Assembly: GCA_024278595.1 (NCBI GenBank)
Contig: JAJRSW010000114.1
Location: forward strand, 1 to 64,000
DNA: 64,000 nucleotides
DNA from: Fidelibacterota bacterium
GTDB lineage: Bacteria > Fidelibacterota > UBA8477 > JABMPR01
Direction: 5' to 3'
The notes beneath the pieces are model-generated. The model saw only the letters and a program-made list of their open reading frames with translations. It had not been told where the DNA came from and made no database searches. Position numbers and translations under genes: made by a program. The stretch's first letter is position 1. The number at the start of each line of letters is the position of its first letter. Below, piece by piece: positions 53,801-62,315 of the stretch.

Positions 53801-54441
53801 AATCGCTTCTCGAAAAAGAACTCCTGCTGAAAGAAGTTCACCATCGCGTTAAGAATAACCTGCAGATCATTACCAGTCTCCTGGGTCTGCAAAAAGCCGG
53901 GATCAAGGATGATCAGGCCAGCCAAACTCTGGATGAATTCCGTAACCGCGTCAACTCCATGGCTCTGGTACATGATACTTTATATCGGTCGCCAGATTTT
54001 GACAATGTAGATATTGCAACTTACATCACTGGCCTGGTCAATGAGTTGCATGTGGCTTTTCAGTTAGCCGAAACTTCGGTGCAACTGGTGACTGACATTC
54101 CCCAGATCAATATCTCTGTGGATGTTGCAATCCCCTGTGGTCTGATCATCAACGAGTTGGTCACCAATGCGTTGAAATACGCCTTCCCAAACTCGGAAAA
54201 TGGGACTAACCAGATCATTATTAAATTTACCAATCTTGAAGATCATCACTTGCGAGTTGAAGTAAGCGATAACGGTGTTGGATTTAAAAAACCGCCTGTT
54301 TGGGATTCAGTTCAATCTCTGGGACTATATCTGGTGAAAATATTAAGCGAACAGCAGTTAATGGGTTCCGTTGTGCTGGATAGTGATTCAGGGTCGCATT
54401 TTACGATTGAATTTCCCTTGTACCCAAATTATGATGATTGA
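50815..54441 (+). CDS. Two-component propeller histidine kinase with PAS and HisKA_2 domains
   Basis: The product is about 1208 residues. After a signal peptide (to about SSAICED) come some 12-14 propeller blades with WFGTEDGLNRYD, WIGTYASGLNKY and WVGTTESGLFRFD motifs. A Y_Y_Y domain (ASLDYYHSPSNEYAY... GDYTLHVKGSNNDGLW) follows, then one membrane helix (GAVLFLGLGIF), a coiled linker and a PAS domain (VISRSPIPMAIHNIDGN). The HisKA_2 type site has His in LKEVHHRVKNNLQ, and a HATPase has INELVTNALKYAF and SDNGVGF. It senses a periplasmic signal. No response regulator or AraC domain is attached or adjacent, unlike the classic hybrid sensors of Bacteroides. The start is uncertain; an in-frame ATG exists at 50674 and others lie between. 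Confidence 0.88.
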   Translation: MFHSIKLLLFPLIMVSSAICEDIFPYQFETIDITQGLPLNSVKAIVKDKYGFMWFGTEDGLNRYDGISFKTYRHDPLDSGSLNSSSVYSIIKDIHGDLWIGTYASGLNKYVYETDSFIVYPHDPLDSLSIGSGTAYTLHEDHQGYIWVGTTESGLFRFDQQTSEAIPVDQLVSNEQTLSDSIIFGLFEDHEHKLWISTLRGLNVLDLQSYELQIYTHDPDDPSSLFDNNLTHVFETFDGQDYRIWVGTNWGGFDQYDLGSDSFIHHGFTSAINPNYPETSVTWMVQESQDRFWVGTDSKGILLMDMQGRLLEIIGRKVYDDTALNDDVIEGFYDDGNIIWVATSGGGVGKYIRDRKKFYSFTYDPLDPAGLHDERILQIRDDSKGNLWIATWTEGLSYYDTQQKSFRVYMHDPQDSGSLSDNGIMDILVDRNDNLWVISASTTLDLLRNGASSFEHIEANIGDSLALQSEYLTTMLEDGEGNIWLGSRANGLFKLDPLTLEFQTFREPGVNNVNLGNISYYSMFEDSRGMLWLGAESEGLIAFDREKQSLIQFKSIPGDPQALPNDDVMCFHEDNDGYIWLGTYGGGLTKFDPLNQTFENFGIEHGLLSETIYKIFEDKKGYLWVSTNNGLARFDKIRKSFKTYSIADGVRSKEFNPAGCIDEHGWLYFGGVRGITYFDPDQIKDNQYIPPIQFTSLSIMNHDIQVNELYNDRIVLNLSIVERPQITLFPEDLFFSISFASLDYYHSPSNEYAYLMEGLADTWHNIGTQGNITFTNLKPGDYTLHVKGSNNDGLWNEEGNSLRILVLPEFYETWWFISGAVLFLGLGIFQISRMRTAFLVRHAEELKQHNIELNAQIASRRKAHRRARERADYFRAVISRSPIPMAIHNIDGNITFLNQGWVDLWKSGTAEDIIRDYQVDLDPLSQQLGLGKSFHKALDGNILEHPEVTFTAADGAARMVHILLYPLKEEAGSTNQIMISMEDVTEIVSHRNLIEKSLLEKELLLKEVHHRVKNNLQIITSLLGLQKAGIKDDQASQTLDEFRNRVNSMALVHDTLYRSPDFDNVDIATYITGLVNELHVAFQLAETSVQLVTDIPQINISVDVAIPCGLIINELVTNALKYAFPNSENGTNQIIIKFTNLEDHHLRVEVSDNGVGFKKPPVWDSVQSLGLYLVKILSEQQLMGSVVLDSDSGSHFTIEFPLYPNYDD

Positions 54442-54443
54442 AT

Positions 54444-54502
54444 AAGTCGAAAGTCGAAAGTCGAAAGTCGAAAGTCGAAAGTCGAAAGTCGAAAGTCGAA
54501 AG
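54444..54502. repeat. Heptamer tandem repeat, 8.4 copies
   Basis: AAGTCGA is repeated eight full times plus AAG with no mismatch, starting 3 nt after the kinase stop codon. Perfect short tandem arrays slip during replication, so copy number may vary between strains. It is outside the coding frame. Confidence 0.97.
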
Positions 54503-54561
54503 AATTTTACGCCAGTCTATCCACTCAACTAGTTTTTAGTGTATTCAATATGAAACAGCTC

Positions 54562-55518
54562 TCAATTTGGAGTGAAGGACCAGAGCACTGGACGATGGTC
54601 TGAAACCACAGAATTGTAATCGCTGAAAACCTCATCAAGGCGTAGCGCTCGAACCTCTGAACCGATATATTCATCGAAAAGAGAACGACTAATCAGGATA
54701 TTATCAATAAAACTGGGGTAGCTTGGATATGAGGCATTCTGAGCTGAGCCAGAGGCAGCCAGATCGTCAGTCACATAGTAAAAGTTATCAGGGTCGGTCA
54801 GAAAAGCTGCAAAACTATATTCCCCTGACTGATCTGCATCGTAAATGTCATCATTCCAATCACCGGGAATGACAAAATTGCTATCTCCAGTTGCCATCTT
54901 CGTTGTTAAATAGTCCTGCAGCATGGCTGATGCTTGATGTCTGCGTTCAATACCATCATTGCAGCACTTCATATGCACATTGATCAGATTCAAGACCTGT
55001 TCAACCCCATCCTGTTCATATAAAAAACTCACCAGCAGGGGTGGCCGTCCAGCAAAATTATAGTCGTTATTCTCAAACAAGTTCTCAGTGAATACGGGCA
55101 GGAAGAAGTCCTGTTTATACACAGTGGCCAGATGCATGTATGAGGTCTCATCAGAGATGATCACAGAATATTGCGGCAGATCATCCACAATGGTTTCCAG
55201 GGCACTTTTATCCTGAATTTCCTGGAGACAGTAAAAATCTGCGTCCAGTGAGTCCATAATTAATCCAACTCGATCAATCGTCCTGCTGCCTAACTGCGGA
55301 AAATTTTCAATATTCCAGGTGACGATACTGATGCGGGCACTATCATCTATGGATGGGATCTGAGGACCAGCTGGGATCTGAGACTCAACGGGTTCGGCAC
55401 ACTGCGAAAAGAGTAAGCTCAAACTGACCACCAGGCCCACAATGAAAACTGGCGTCCTCCCAGAAGTCAGGTCGGGATTCAAATCGTGACTTGGAGTGGC
55501 CCGAAAAAAGAGACGCAT
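54562..55518 (-). CDS. Secreted endonuclease/exonuclease/phosphatase family protein
   Basis: The 318-residue protein has an N-terminal hydrophobic export signal (about 24-40, ending FSQC; not a clean lipobox) and a complete EEP catalytic set. This is Asn in VTWNIENFP, Glu in YCLQEIQDK, His in NVHMKCC, Asp/Asn in PGDWNDDI, Asp in SFIDNILIS and Asp-His in VSDHRPVLW. It is the family of DNase I and extracellular nucleases. It is a clear paralog of the C-terminal half of 55572-57536 (shared DYNFAGRPPL, LKCC/MKCC, ASYPS). GGGAG before ATG 55518 favours that start over 55539. Substrate could be DNA, RNA or phospholipid; the context favours nucleic acid. Confidence 0.88.
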   Translation of the reverse strand: MRLFFRATPSHDLNPDLTSGRTPVFIVGLVVSLSLLFSQCAEPVESQIPAGPQIPSIDDSARISIVTWNIENFPQLGSRTIDRVGLIMDSLDADFYCLQEIQDKSALETIVDDLPQYSVIISDETSYMHLATVYKQDFFLPVFTENLFENNDYNFAGRPPLLVSFLYEQDGVEQVLNLINVHMKCCNDGIERRHQASAMLQDYLTTKMATGDSNFVIPGDWNDDIYDADQSGEYSFAAFLTDPDNFYYVTDDLAASGSAQNASYPSYPSFIDNILISRSLFDEYIGSEVRALRLDEVFSDYNSVVSDHRPVLWSFTPN

Positions 55519-55571
55519 AACTGCGGACTCCCACATCATCTTTAGCCAATTGATGATTCGTTAGTCTCCGG

Positions 55572-57536
55572 CTATTTCGCCATGTTGAGCTGCATGAGAA
55601 CAGGGCGGTGATCAGAGATGATCAGTTCGTAATTCTCCCAACCGCCCAACCAATCTGCCACTGGCAGGGTTTGAATCGTGCTGCCATGCTTAAATTCATC
55701 AAAAAATCCTTTCCCGATCAATATATGATCCAGAAAACTGGGCCAGCTTGGGTAGGAAGCTTGCTCTACATCTCCGGCAATTTCGGTTGTCGCATAGTAA
55801 AAATTTTCAGCATCATCCAGAAAAGCCCCAAAACTCTGGGTTACTCCCACATCATCCAACTGATCGTTCCAATCACCCAGAACGATTATATTTTCTTCGC
55901 CCCACTCCAGACCAAGACTGAGATATTCATGTAGTTCATCCATGGACTTTTTCCGTCGCTCCAGACCATTGCCACAACATTTGAGGTGCAGATTTATAAC
56001 GGAAACCGGCTCGATCTGGTCTCCATTCTGCCAGAGAAAATCAGCTCGCAGTGGGGGGCGTCCAGCAAAATTATAATCCGCCTGGGCAAAGGGCTCTTCT
56101 CTACCCACAAAGGTGAGCACGCTTTTTTTATAGATGATGGCCTGATCAAAAAATGAGGATTGTCGGGTAACCTGATAATCATAGGCCGGCAGCAGATCCA
56201 TCATGGCGGCAAATTGCTGGAGGCTACCGATCTCCTGAACTGCGTAAATATCTGCATTACCCTTCTGCATGATCTCAGCCACAGCAGTAATGGTACTATC
56301 ATTTGATTTCGGGAACCACTCCATATTCCAGGTAACGACTTCCAGGAAACCATCCTGATCAAAATCCGGGACCTCAAACCCCCACCAGTTTAATTCGGGT
56401 GACTGAAAATCAGTATACGCTCCCGGACTGATCCTGGGAAAATCTCGTTTTTTAGCCTGGCTCCGCTCATATTCCAGTGTAGTGAGTTGTTTTGCCATGG
56501 CTTTATCAGGTTGAATATCATCTGTACTCAAGGTCAACAACACGCCTCTTGAAAACGGTTGGCGATATCCAGCCAAGCTACCCGACTCCCGATGAATATA
56601 TAAGATGATATGGCCAATATTGCTGGCCCCCCCATAGCCTTGAACGATCATGGTATGGGTTTGAGGGTCTTCCCAGGGTGAATTGTAACCGGCGTTCGTT
56701 CCTCCAGAAACGATGAGATCGACTCCCTGCACCAGGTGGGCCAGTTCAAGATTAGTGATCACCCGATCCGTAAAATCACTCTCATCTTCATAGGTATCCA
56801 CAAATTCAGCAAACTCATCCTCACGTTGATACGGTACCCCCAGATGAAACAAGCCCAGAACGAAATTAACGCTCTGTTCCTTAAGTGACTTCACCTGGTT
56901 TTTGACAACGGGTATCTCACGGCTGAATGTGACACCTGAAGTTTGCTCGGGCAGAAGTTTATTGGGAGTGTTGGAAGTCGTTAGTCCGATAATACCGATC
57001 TTAACACCCTGAAAGGTTTTGACCAACTGATCCTGGGGATCATAGCCCGGTGAATTCACATTAGCACTCAAGAGGGGGAAATCAGCCGCTCGATCCAAGG
57101 CTGCAATATTATCTATCCCAAACATGAATTCCTGGAGACCGATCACAGATGCATCATACTGCATCTCATTCATCCAATCAATCATTGCCCGACCAGAATC
57201 AGCCATCCCCAGGGGCGTTCCCTGAAAGATATTCCCCCCATCGAGGAGCAACACTTCAGCTCCTTCAGCCGCCGCCTCAGCCCGAATCTCATTGACGTAA
57301 GTAAACATTGAAGCACCTCCCCCCAGATCCGGCGGAAACTCAGGGTTCATGAACCAGGCTTTGGAAGGCGCAATCCCCCCATGCAAATCATTGGTGAAGA
57401 GTAAGTGAATTTTGAGATACTCTGGAGAATCGAACTTTTTATTGTAGGTGGCGGTCTGAGCATCCACAAAACCTGGCTGTATCAGAACCAGAATTAAGCC
57501 AAAAACGACAAGACCTACTATGCGTAGCTGTTTCAC
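55572..57536 (-). CDS. 5'-nucleotidase-like (degenerate) fused to EEP nuclease domain, secreted
   Basis: The 654-residue protein has a signal peptide (to about FVDAQ). The N-terminal half (about 42-340) has the layout of UshA-type metallophosphatases: FTNDLHGG (Asp50, His52) and LLDGGNIFQGTPLG (Asp99). However, the usual GNHE is GLQE (133-136) and the usual GGHSH is GGTNA (278-282), so key metal ligands are lost. The C-terminal half (about 396-654) is an intact EEP domain: VTWNMEWFP, AVQEIGS, INLHLKCC, LGDWNDQL, FLDHILIG and ISDHRPVL. The nuclease part is therefore likely active and the first half a dead or binding domain. Its ATG region overlaps the end of the next-upstream gene by 4 nt. Confidence 0.87.
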   Translation of the reverse strand: MKQLRIVGLVVFGLILVLIQPGFVDAQTATYNKKFDSPEYLKIHLLFTNDLHGGIAPSKAWFMNPEFPPDLGGGASMFTYVNEIRAEAAAEGAEVLLLDGGNIFQGTPLGMADSGRAMIDWMNEMQYDASVIGLQEFMFGIDNIAALDRAADFPLLSANVNSPGYDPQDQLVKTFQGVKIGIIGLTTSNTPNKLLPEQTSGVTFSREIPVVKNQVKSLKEQSVNFVLGLFHLGVPYQREDEFAEFVDTYEDESDFTDRVITNLELAHLVQGVDLIVSGGTNAGYNSPWEDPQTHTMIVQGYGGASNIGHIILYIHRESGSLAGYRQPFSRGVLLTLSTDDIQPDKAMAKQLTTLEYERSQAKKRDFPRISPGAYTDFQSPELNWWGFEVPDFDQDGFLEVVTWNMEWFPKSNDSTITAVAEIMQKGNADIYAVQEIGSLQQFAAMMDLLPAYDYQVTRQSSFFDQAIIYKKSVLTFVGREEPFAQADYNFAGRPPLRADFLWQNGDQIEPVSVINLHLKCCGNGLERRKKSMDELHEYLSLGLEWGEENIIVLGDWNDQLDDVGVTQSFGAFLDDAENFYYATTEIAGDVEQASYPSWPSFLDHILIGKGFFDEFKHGSTIQTLPVADWLGGWENYELIISDHRPVLMQLNMAK

Positions 57537-58915
57537 AGGCTATAACTCACTGAGATTGAATAGTTGGTTTTTGATTCCCGCACATTTTCATAGGCATTGG
57601 GCGCCATATCCACGGGTACAAATATATCAATATATCGATACCCTACCGATGAGAGCTGCACCGCCACATCGAATTGCAGGGGTCCACTTTTCCAACCTGA
57701 ACCGCCGCTGATGATGGCCTGGGAGAGGTCACGATCAATGGGTGACTCAGCCCAGGTGAAACCAGCTCTAAAGGGTACATTTTCGTTCACCCAGTGTTCA
57801 ACACCGCCACTTAAAGTGAAAGCTTCCTGCATGGCATTGTCAAATGGGAAGCTCGCATTGAGGAGTGAGTCCCCATAAGTGACCTCATATTGAGTCCAAT
57901 CCTGGTAAGCCAGGGAGACATACACCGAAGTGGGAAGCGAGTTGGATGGTTTCATTCTAAGACCCAGCTCAAGACGGGCGGGAATATTGATAGTCGATTT
58001 TACGCTGTCAGAGACCCAGGTCACAAATGGTAGCGCAAGCGTGTTGCTATATAACGGCAAAGCGCTCCGCCTGGTTGATTCAATTGAATAGGCAGTCTGA
58101 TAACTCCCACTAATCCTCCAGTGCAGGCCAAAATCTTTGATTACACCCATATTGACGAGAAGCGGCGAATTGTCTAATCCCCAACTCTCAGTTTCTAAAA
58201 GGCTTGACCCAGCAGCCAGGGCAGAAACATCTGCACTATCCAGAACCGAAATGCCATACTCATTTTCCAAACCAACACCATGGAGCGCACGCACACCAAG
58301 ACCAAGGGACCAGGATCCGAAAGAGCTCCCAAAACTGGCACCACTGGCTTGTATTACCCCAGCTTGATTCATATAATGATAACCAACCAGGGGATCTCTG
58401 TTGATATTTGGAGAGTAAAGACTGCCTCTGATCTCTTCTTTAAATGTAAAAGCCGGGGTCAGAAAGGGTGTTGAAGCCAGGGAGATAGAAAGTGGCCCAC
58501 GACCCCAGGTTGCGCCGCCTGAAAAGGTGTTTTGCAGGCCCTTGGAAACCACGTAGATATTATTGGCAACCACATCCCCAAATTGATCAATGGCAGGAAA
58601 GGAGCGGTTCTCATTGGTGGTGATCGCACCAAAAGAGCCACTCAGCTTGAGGCCAGCAAACCCAGCCTGATTAGCAGGGTTGCTGAAAGTATTCATGGCC
58701 GTACTATAATCGGAGGAATTGGCCCCTGATAGCGCCACATCTCGACTATGCGACAGACCCAATTGATTCATCAACAGTGGATTAAAGTAGCTCTGCGCAT
58801 AAAGTGTCGAGCTTAGTAATAGTAGCATAACCATGCTGAAAATTCGGGTAGGTCTCATAGTATCCATGGATGTCTTCTTATCGTTCATTTTATGTATATT
58901 TATCATATTCATCAC
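57533..58915 (-). CDS. Outer-membrane transport/porin-like protein (FadL/PorV-like)
   Basis: The protein has about 440-460 residues, with a signal peptide ending LLLLSSTLYAQ and then SYFNPLLMNQLGLSHSRDVALSGAN and STAMNTFSNPANQAG. That opening, naming missing 'normal' residues before a barrel, resembles FadL/UPF0164 proteins. The rest is antiparallel beta strand. The exact start is unclear: GTG 58915 and ATG 58912 follow the upstream stop directly, while ATG 58867 or 58858 give a shorter leader. It is coupled at both ends in the nuclease/HhH gene series. It might form the pore for products released outside; this is inference. Confidence 0.7.
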   Translation of the reverse strand: MMNMINIHKMNDKKTSMDTMRPTRIFSMVMLLLLSSTLYAQSYFNPLLMNQLGLSHSRDVALSGANSSDYSTAMNTFSNPANQAGFAGLKLSGSFGAITTNENRSFPAIDQFGDVVANNIYVVSKGLQNTFSGGATWGRGPLSISLASTPFLTPAFTFKEEIRGSLYSPNINRDPLVGYHYMNQAGVIQASGASFGSSFGSWSLGLGVRALHGVGLENEYGISVLDSADVSALAAGSSLLETESWGLDNSPLLVNMGVIKDFGLHWRISGSYQTAYSIESTRRSALPLYSNTLALPFVTWVSDSVKSTINIPARLELGLRMKPSNSLPTSVYVSLAYQDWTQYEVTYGDSLLNASFPFDNAMQEAFTLSGGVEHWVNENVPFRAGFTWAESPIDRDLSQAIISGGSGWKSGPLQFDVAVQLSSVGYRYIDIFVPVDMAPNAYENVRESKTNYSISVSYSL

Positions 58916-61393
58916 CTAGAATGCATAGTCCAGCTGAATTCGAAAGTCGGTGGCCTCAGCATAATAATTTAAGCCCGTCTGAACTGACCTGCTGGAGGCT
59001 GAAGGTGCTCCAAAAGCATAATTGGAAATAGCTGAGCCCTCATCCCAGGTGAGTTTGGCTCTCACCGCCCAATGATTTCCCAGGCGGGAGAAGGCCGTCA
59101 CATACCAGCGAATTGCACCGTTGGGTGAATCAAATACCTGGAAATCAGTATCCTCAAAGCTCCAGAAGAAACCCTTATAATAGGTAATATGCCCAATGAG
59201 TTTAAAACTCGTTGTATAGTTGTGTGTAACAGTAAAGCCCAGCGCATCTCCCGGACTGTAGGCCTGTCCAACTGCAGAGTTGTTATTTGCGCCGGTAGCC
59301 AGATCAATGGTTAATCGACGACGCGGATCAAACTGGGTTCCAGAGTTTGAGTAAGTTACCTGGAGTTGATCAAAGCCTGATAAACGCATTCTGGCGGTCA
59401 GGATGGTTTCCCGGTTTTCATAGCCGGTGGGTGCGAAGATATTGAACCTTCCACGAGCCTGCCATTTTTGCCTTACCCGAAATCGATAATTAAAAGTAGG
59501 TCGGTACTCCAATGTAGCCACGGTTCGGAAATATCTTGATCCATCTGCCACCCGGGTCCAAGTATCGAAATTGGTCGTCAATAACCAGGCGCGATGCATC
59601 TGGTAACGACTGCTGACATAAACACCCCGCTCAGCCTGAGGTTGTGATGCGCCATTGTACAGGTAGGCAAAGGCCGGATTCTTCAAGTAGTACCAATCTT
59701 CAAAAATGCTACTCTTGTAGCGCTGATAATTTGAGAAACTGCGCTGATAGGGATTGTCAAAACCCAGATCATAGTACCGATAAAGCACCATAAAATTGAA
59801 GTTGTCAAATTGCAGATAAGCGTTAGCCACTAGGGCTCGTGGATCATTTTTCACAGACATGATCCTGCTGTCCTTATCCAGGACAGCCCATTCCAGCTGT
59901 AAAGCCAGGTTACTGATGACGGTGCTGAACTCCAGCCCCTGTACGCGACGATTGGATCGGGCTGCATCCCACAGTGATGAAGCGGCTGATGAGGCGTGCA
60001 GGGCGGCCACTTCAGTATCAGCACCATTCCCTGAGGAATTCAGGAATAAACCGGTGTTGGCTGGGAGAATGAGTGTGAGCAAGGGATCTGGGCGTAATTC
60101 CTTGTCATAAAGACTTTCATAACTGGAAAAACCCACAAAAGTGCCCGGGGTGAATTCGTAACGAACATTTCCTCCATAGGTGACTTCCACAACCGCATTC
60201 AACATATCCAGTGTGTCCTGAACGAAATAATTATAGTCATCCCGTGGATACATTGTGATCAGGGCAGTGAAAGATTCTCCATCGGTATTGAGTACAGCAT
60301 CCCGGTCATTTTTTGAAGCAAATGCCATGAGCTTGAGCTTATCAAAAATGGAACCCTGAACCCCTGCGCCTCTGAGAGCGTACTGCTGGGTTCTCGATAA
60401 ATCAGAATAGATACCATTCACGCGCTTATTCCAGCCATATCCGGAATACCGGGGTGACCGAAAATCGGTGGACTGCATGACCAAACCCTGGGCAATGGTC
60501 GCAGAGAAATTTCCTAGAACCAGGCGATCAAGATGCAGGGGTCCCAGGTCAAAGTCTGCCAGGGTAAAGGAGAGTTTCACCTCGGGAATGTTACCAGCAT
60601 TAAAATAGCGGTGTGCTTCTCCCAGGTGTCGATTGTATGACATACCGGCCTTCCAGTGGCGGCTGTTGCTGACAGAAAATTTATGCAGAATATCCGGAGG
60701 ATTTTTCCGGACGAAAAGTTGATTGGCATCCTCCTCAGTCGAGTTGGTGGAAGGAATGGTCTTCATCACCATATTGTACCAAACATGCCATTGACCACCC
60801 ACGGGCTCGCTATAGGTTACAAATTCCCGTAGATTACGATAGCCATAGTACGAGAGACCGATGGCATTTCTGAGCCATCTTGCAGATCCAATGGAGTCAA
60901 CTTCAGCACGTAGCTTTAACACTGCGACTGCATCGATCTGGCTCACATTCTGAAAAGAAACCAGATCATCGTAGCTGGCTGTATTCACATTGATGGGTTC
61001 TGCCAGACGTTCCAGCCAGAGTTCCATTAAGCCTTCGCTGGCGCCCTCGGTGGATGTCCAATTTTCCACCTTCCTGTATTGATCCTGGAGTCGGGTATTT
61101 GTTGAGGCATTTTCATCTGGTTTTAAAATGAGACGAGGTTTTAGTGCTTCAATATCGCTGTGTTCCAGCTCGGGTATGTTGACCAATTCGTAAATGCTCT
61201 CAAGGGGGCCATGGTATTGCACGTACTCATAAACGGCACGCGTTTGGCCTTCAGTGAGCGGCAGATCCTGCAAATCTGAGAGCGAGGCATTATTGATATC
61301 CACAGGGTTTGCCCATGTCAGCGTCAGCATTAATACACTGATCAGGACTATGTGCCCCACCCTCTTAAATATCATTGAAGTTTGATTAATCAT
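58916..61393 (-). CDS. Outer-membrane barrel with two N-terminal ComEA-type helix-hairpin-helix domains
   Basis: The 825-residue protein has a signal peptide (to about TWANP) and two helix-hairpin-helix modules, VDINNASLSDLQDLP (31-88) and INVNTASYDDLVSFQ (134-192). A long barrel follows (about 200-825) with repeated Tyr/Arg-rich strands, ending LDYAF. The VDINNAS / INVNTAS signatures are those of ComEA, which binds double-stranded DNA in the periplasm. Fusion to a barrel puts the DNA-binding part at the inner face of the outer membrane. Similar proteins of unknown role are known in FCB genomes. It lies among secreted nucleases, so a role in DNA capture is inferred. Confidence 0.83.
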   Translation of the reverse strand: MINQTSMIFKRVGHIVLISVLMLTLTWANPVDINNASLSDLQDLPLTEGQTRAVYEYVQYHGPLESIYELVNIPELEHSDIEALKPRLILKPDENASTNTRLQDQYRKVENWTSTEGASEGLMELWLERLAEPINVNTASYDDLVSFQNVSQIDAVAVLKLRAEVDSIGSARWLRNAIGLSYYGYRNLREFVTYSEPVGGQWHVWYNMVMKTIPSTNSTEEDANQLFVRKNPPDILHKFSVSNSRHWKAGMSYNRHLGEAHRYFNAGNIPEVKLSFTLADFDLGPLHLDRLVLGNFSATIAQGLVMQSTDFRSPRYSGYGWNKRVNGIYSDLSRTQQYALRGAGVQGSIFDKLKLMAFASKNDRDAVLNTDGESFTALITMYPRDDYNYFVQDTLDMLNAVVEVTYGGNVRYEFTPGTFVGFSSYESLYDKELRPDPLLTLILPANTGLFLNSSGNGADTEVAALHASSAASSLWDAARSNRRVQGLEFSTVISNLALQLEWAVLDKDSRIMSVKNDPRALVANAYLQFDNFNFMVLYRYYDLGFDNPYQRSFSNYQRYKSSIFEDWYYLKNPAFAYLYNGASQPQAERGVYVSSRYQMHRAWLLTTNFDTWTRVADGSRYFRTVATLEYRPTFNYRFRVRQKWQARGRFNIFAPTGYENRETILTARMRLSGFDQLQVTYSNSGTQFDPRRRLTIDLATGANNNSAVGQAYSPGDALGFTVTHNYTTSFKLIGHITYYKGFFWSFEDTDFQVFDSPNGAIRWYVTAFSRLGNHWAVRAKLTWDEGSAISNYAFGAPSASSRSVQTGLNYYAEATDFRIQLDYAF

Positions 61394-61402
61394 TGCTTAG
61401 CT

Positions 61403-62314
61403 CTAGAAAGGATCTACAAAGTCATAGGCCAGCGATATTTGATGCGTTGCCGGCAGAACTGGATGGGTTAACAGGGCATAATCCAGAGCGATTCCCTTGG
61501 CCTTGAAACTGAAACCAGTCCCAAAGCGGTTGGGCTGAGATTGAATACCTGCTCGTAGCGTAAAAAAGGTGTTCAGGCTGTATTCCAGACCAGCATGTAA
61601 TTCTGTCTCAAAACCAGGACTACTCACCAACATAAAGCTGGTTACGACCTGCCGGGTTGGTGCATAGGAAAACCCAGCCTGAATGTCACGCTGAAGATTA
61701 AAAGCGGCACTTCCAGAACCGATCATGGGACGATTAATATTGTGGGCGACCACGCCCAGCCAGTGTCTTTTTGAGAGGGTCGCTTGAAACCCCAGATCAA
61801 CAGCAAATGCTGTAGCACTACCCAGATCCATTCCATCAGATCCATCACCGGTGACACCCGCCGATTGACCATAGTCAACGGACAGATATTTGAGTGTGTA
61901 ACCCATATTTAAACTCGAGATCCGGTCCTCTCGGAGATTAAACGCATGGGATACTCCCAGAGCAGTCTCACCACTCAGGGTTTGATGCTGGTAAGAGACT
62001 GACATGGATTCAAAGCTTAATCCAAGTTTCCCAAGACCGCTTGGTAGGTCAAGAGTGGCTGCCAGGATACTGTGCGGTAAATAGGACTGATTATAGATGC
62101 GCTGGGTACTGGCCAGAACCGTTCCATTCTCAATATTAGGCATGGTTGCAGGATTCAGAAGCAGGCTGCTTCCATCAACGGAATAGGCAATATTGCTCCC
62201 CATCAAAGCCCCCATGGCGGCTGATTTGTAGGGCGTATCCGTTGTTACCTGACCAAAAGACAAGCTTATTAGCAGGCTGAATGTAAGCATTCGCAGCATA
62301 TTTATATATTTCAT
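61403..62314 (-). CDS. PorV/UPF0164-like outer-membrane protein
   Basis: The 303-residue protein has a signal peptide (to about LSFGQ) and the opening SAAMGALMGSNIAYSVDGSSLLLNPATM, typical of PorV/PorQ/UPF0164 barrels (alternating small residues, N-P-A near residue 50). A 14-strand FadL-like barrel follows, ending YDFVDPF with a terminal Phe. In type IX secretion PorV shuttles cargo at the surface; other T9SS parts are not in the window. The ATG lies 1 nt after the stop of the upstream gene, with GGGAG 8 nt before it; an in-frame GTG/ATG upstream is not favoured. Confidence 0.8.
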   Translation of the reverse strand: MKYINMLRMLTFSLLISLSFGQVTTDTPYKSAAMGALMGSNIAYSVDGSSLLLNPATMPNIENGTVLASTQRIYNQSYLPHSILAATLDLPSGLGKLGLSFESMSVSYQHQTLSGETALGVSHAFNLREDRISSLNMGYTLKYLSVDYGQSAGVTGDGSDGMDLGSATAFAVDLGFQATLSKRHWLGVVAHNINRPMIGSGSAAFNLQRDIQAGFSYAPTRQVVTSFMLVSSPGFETELHAGLEYSLNTFFTLRAGIQSQPNRFGTGFSFKAKGIALDYALLTHPVLPATHQISLAYDFVDPF

Positions 62315-62315
62315 G

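Noticed and set aside
61403-62314. Complete type IX secretion system
   Set aside because: A PorV-like protein and a FlgD-like C-terminal domain are present, but no PorU, Sov, PorK/L/M/N genes are in the window.
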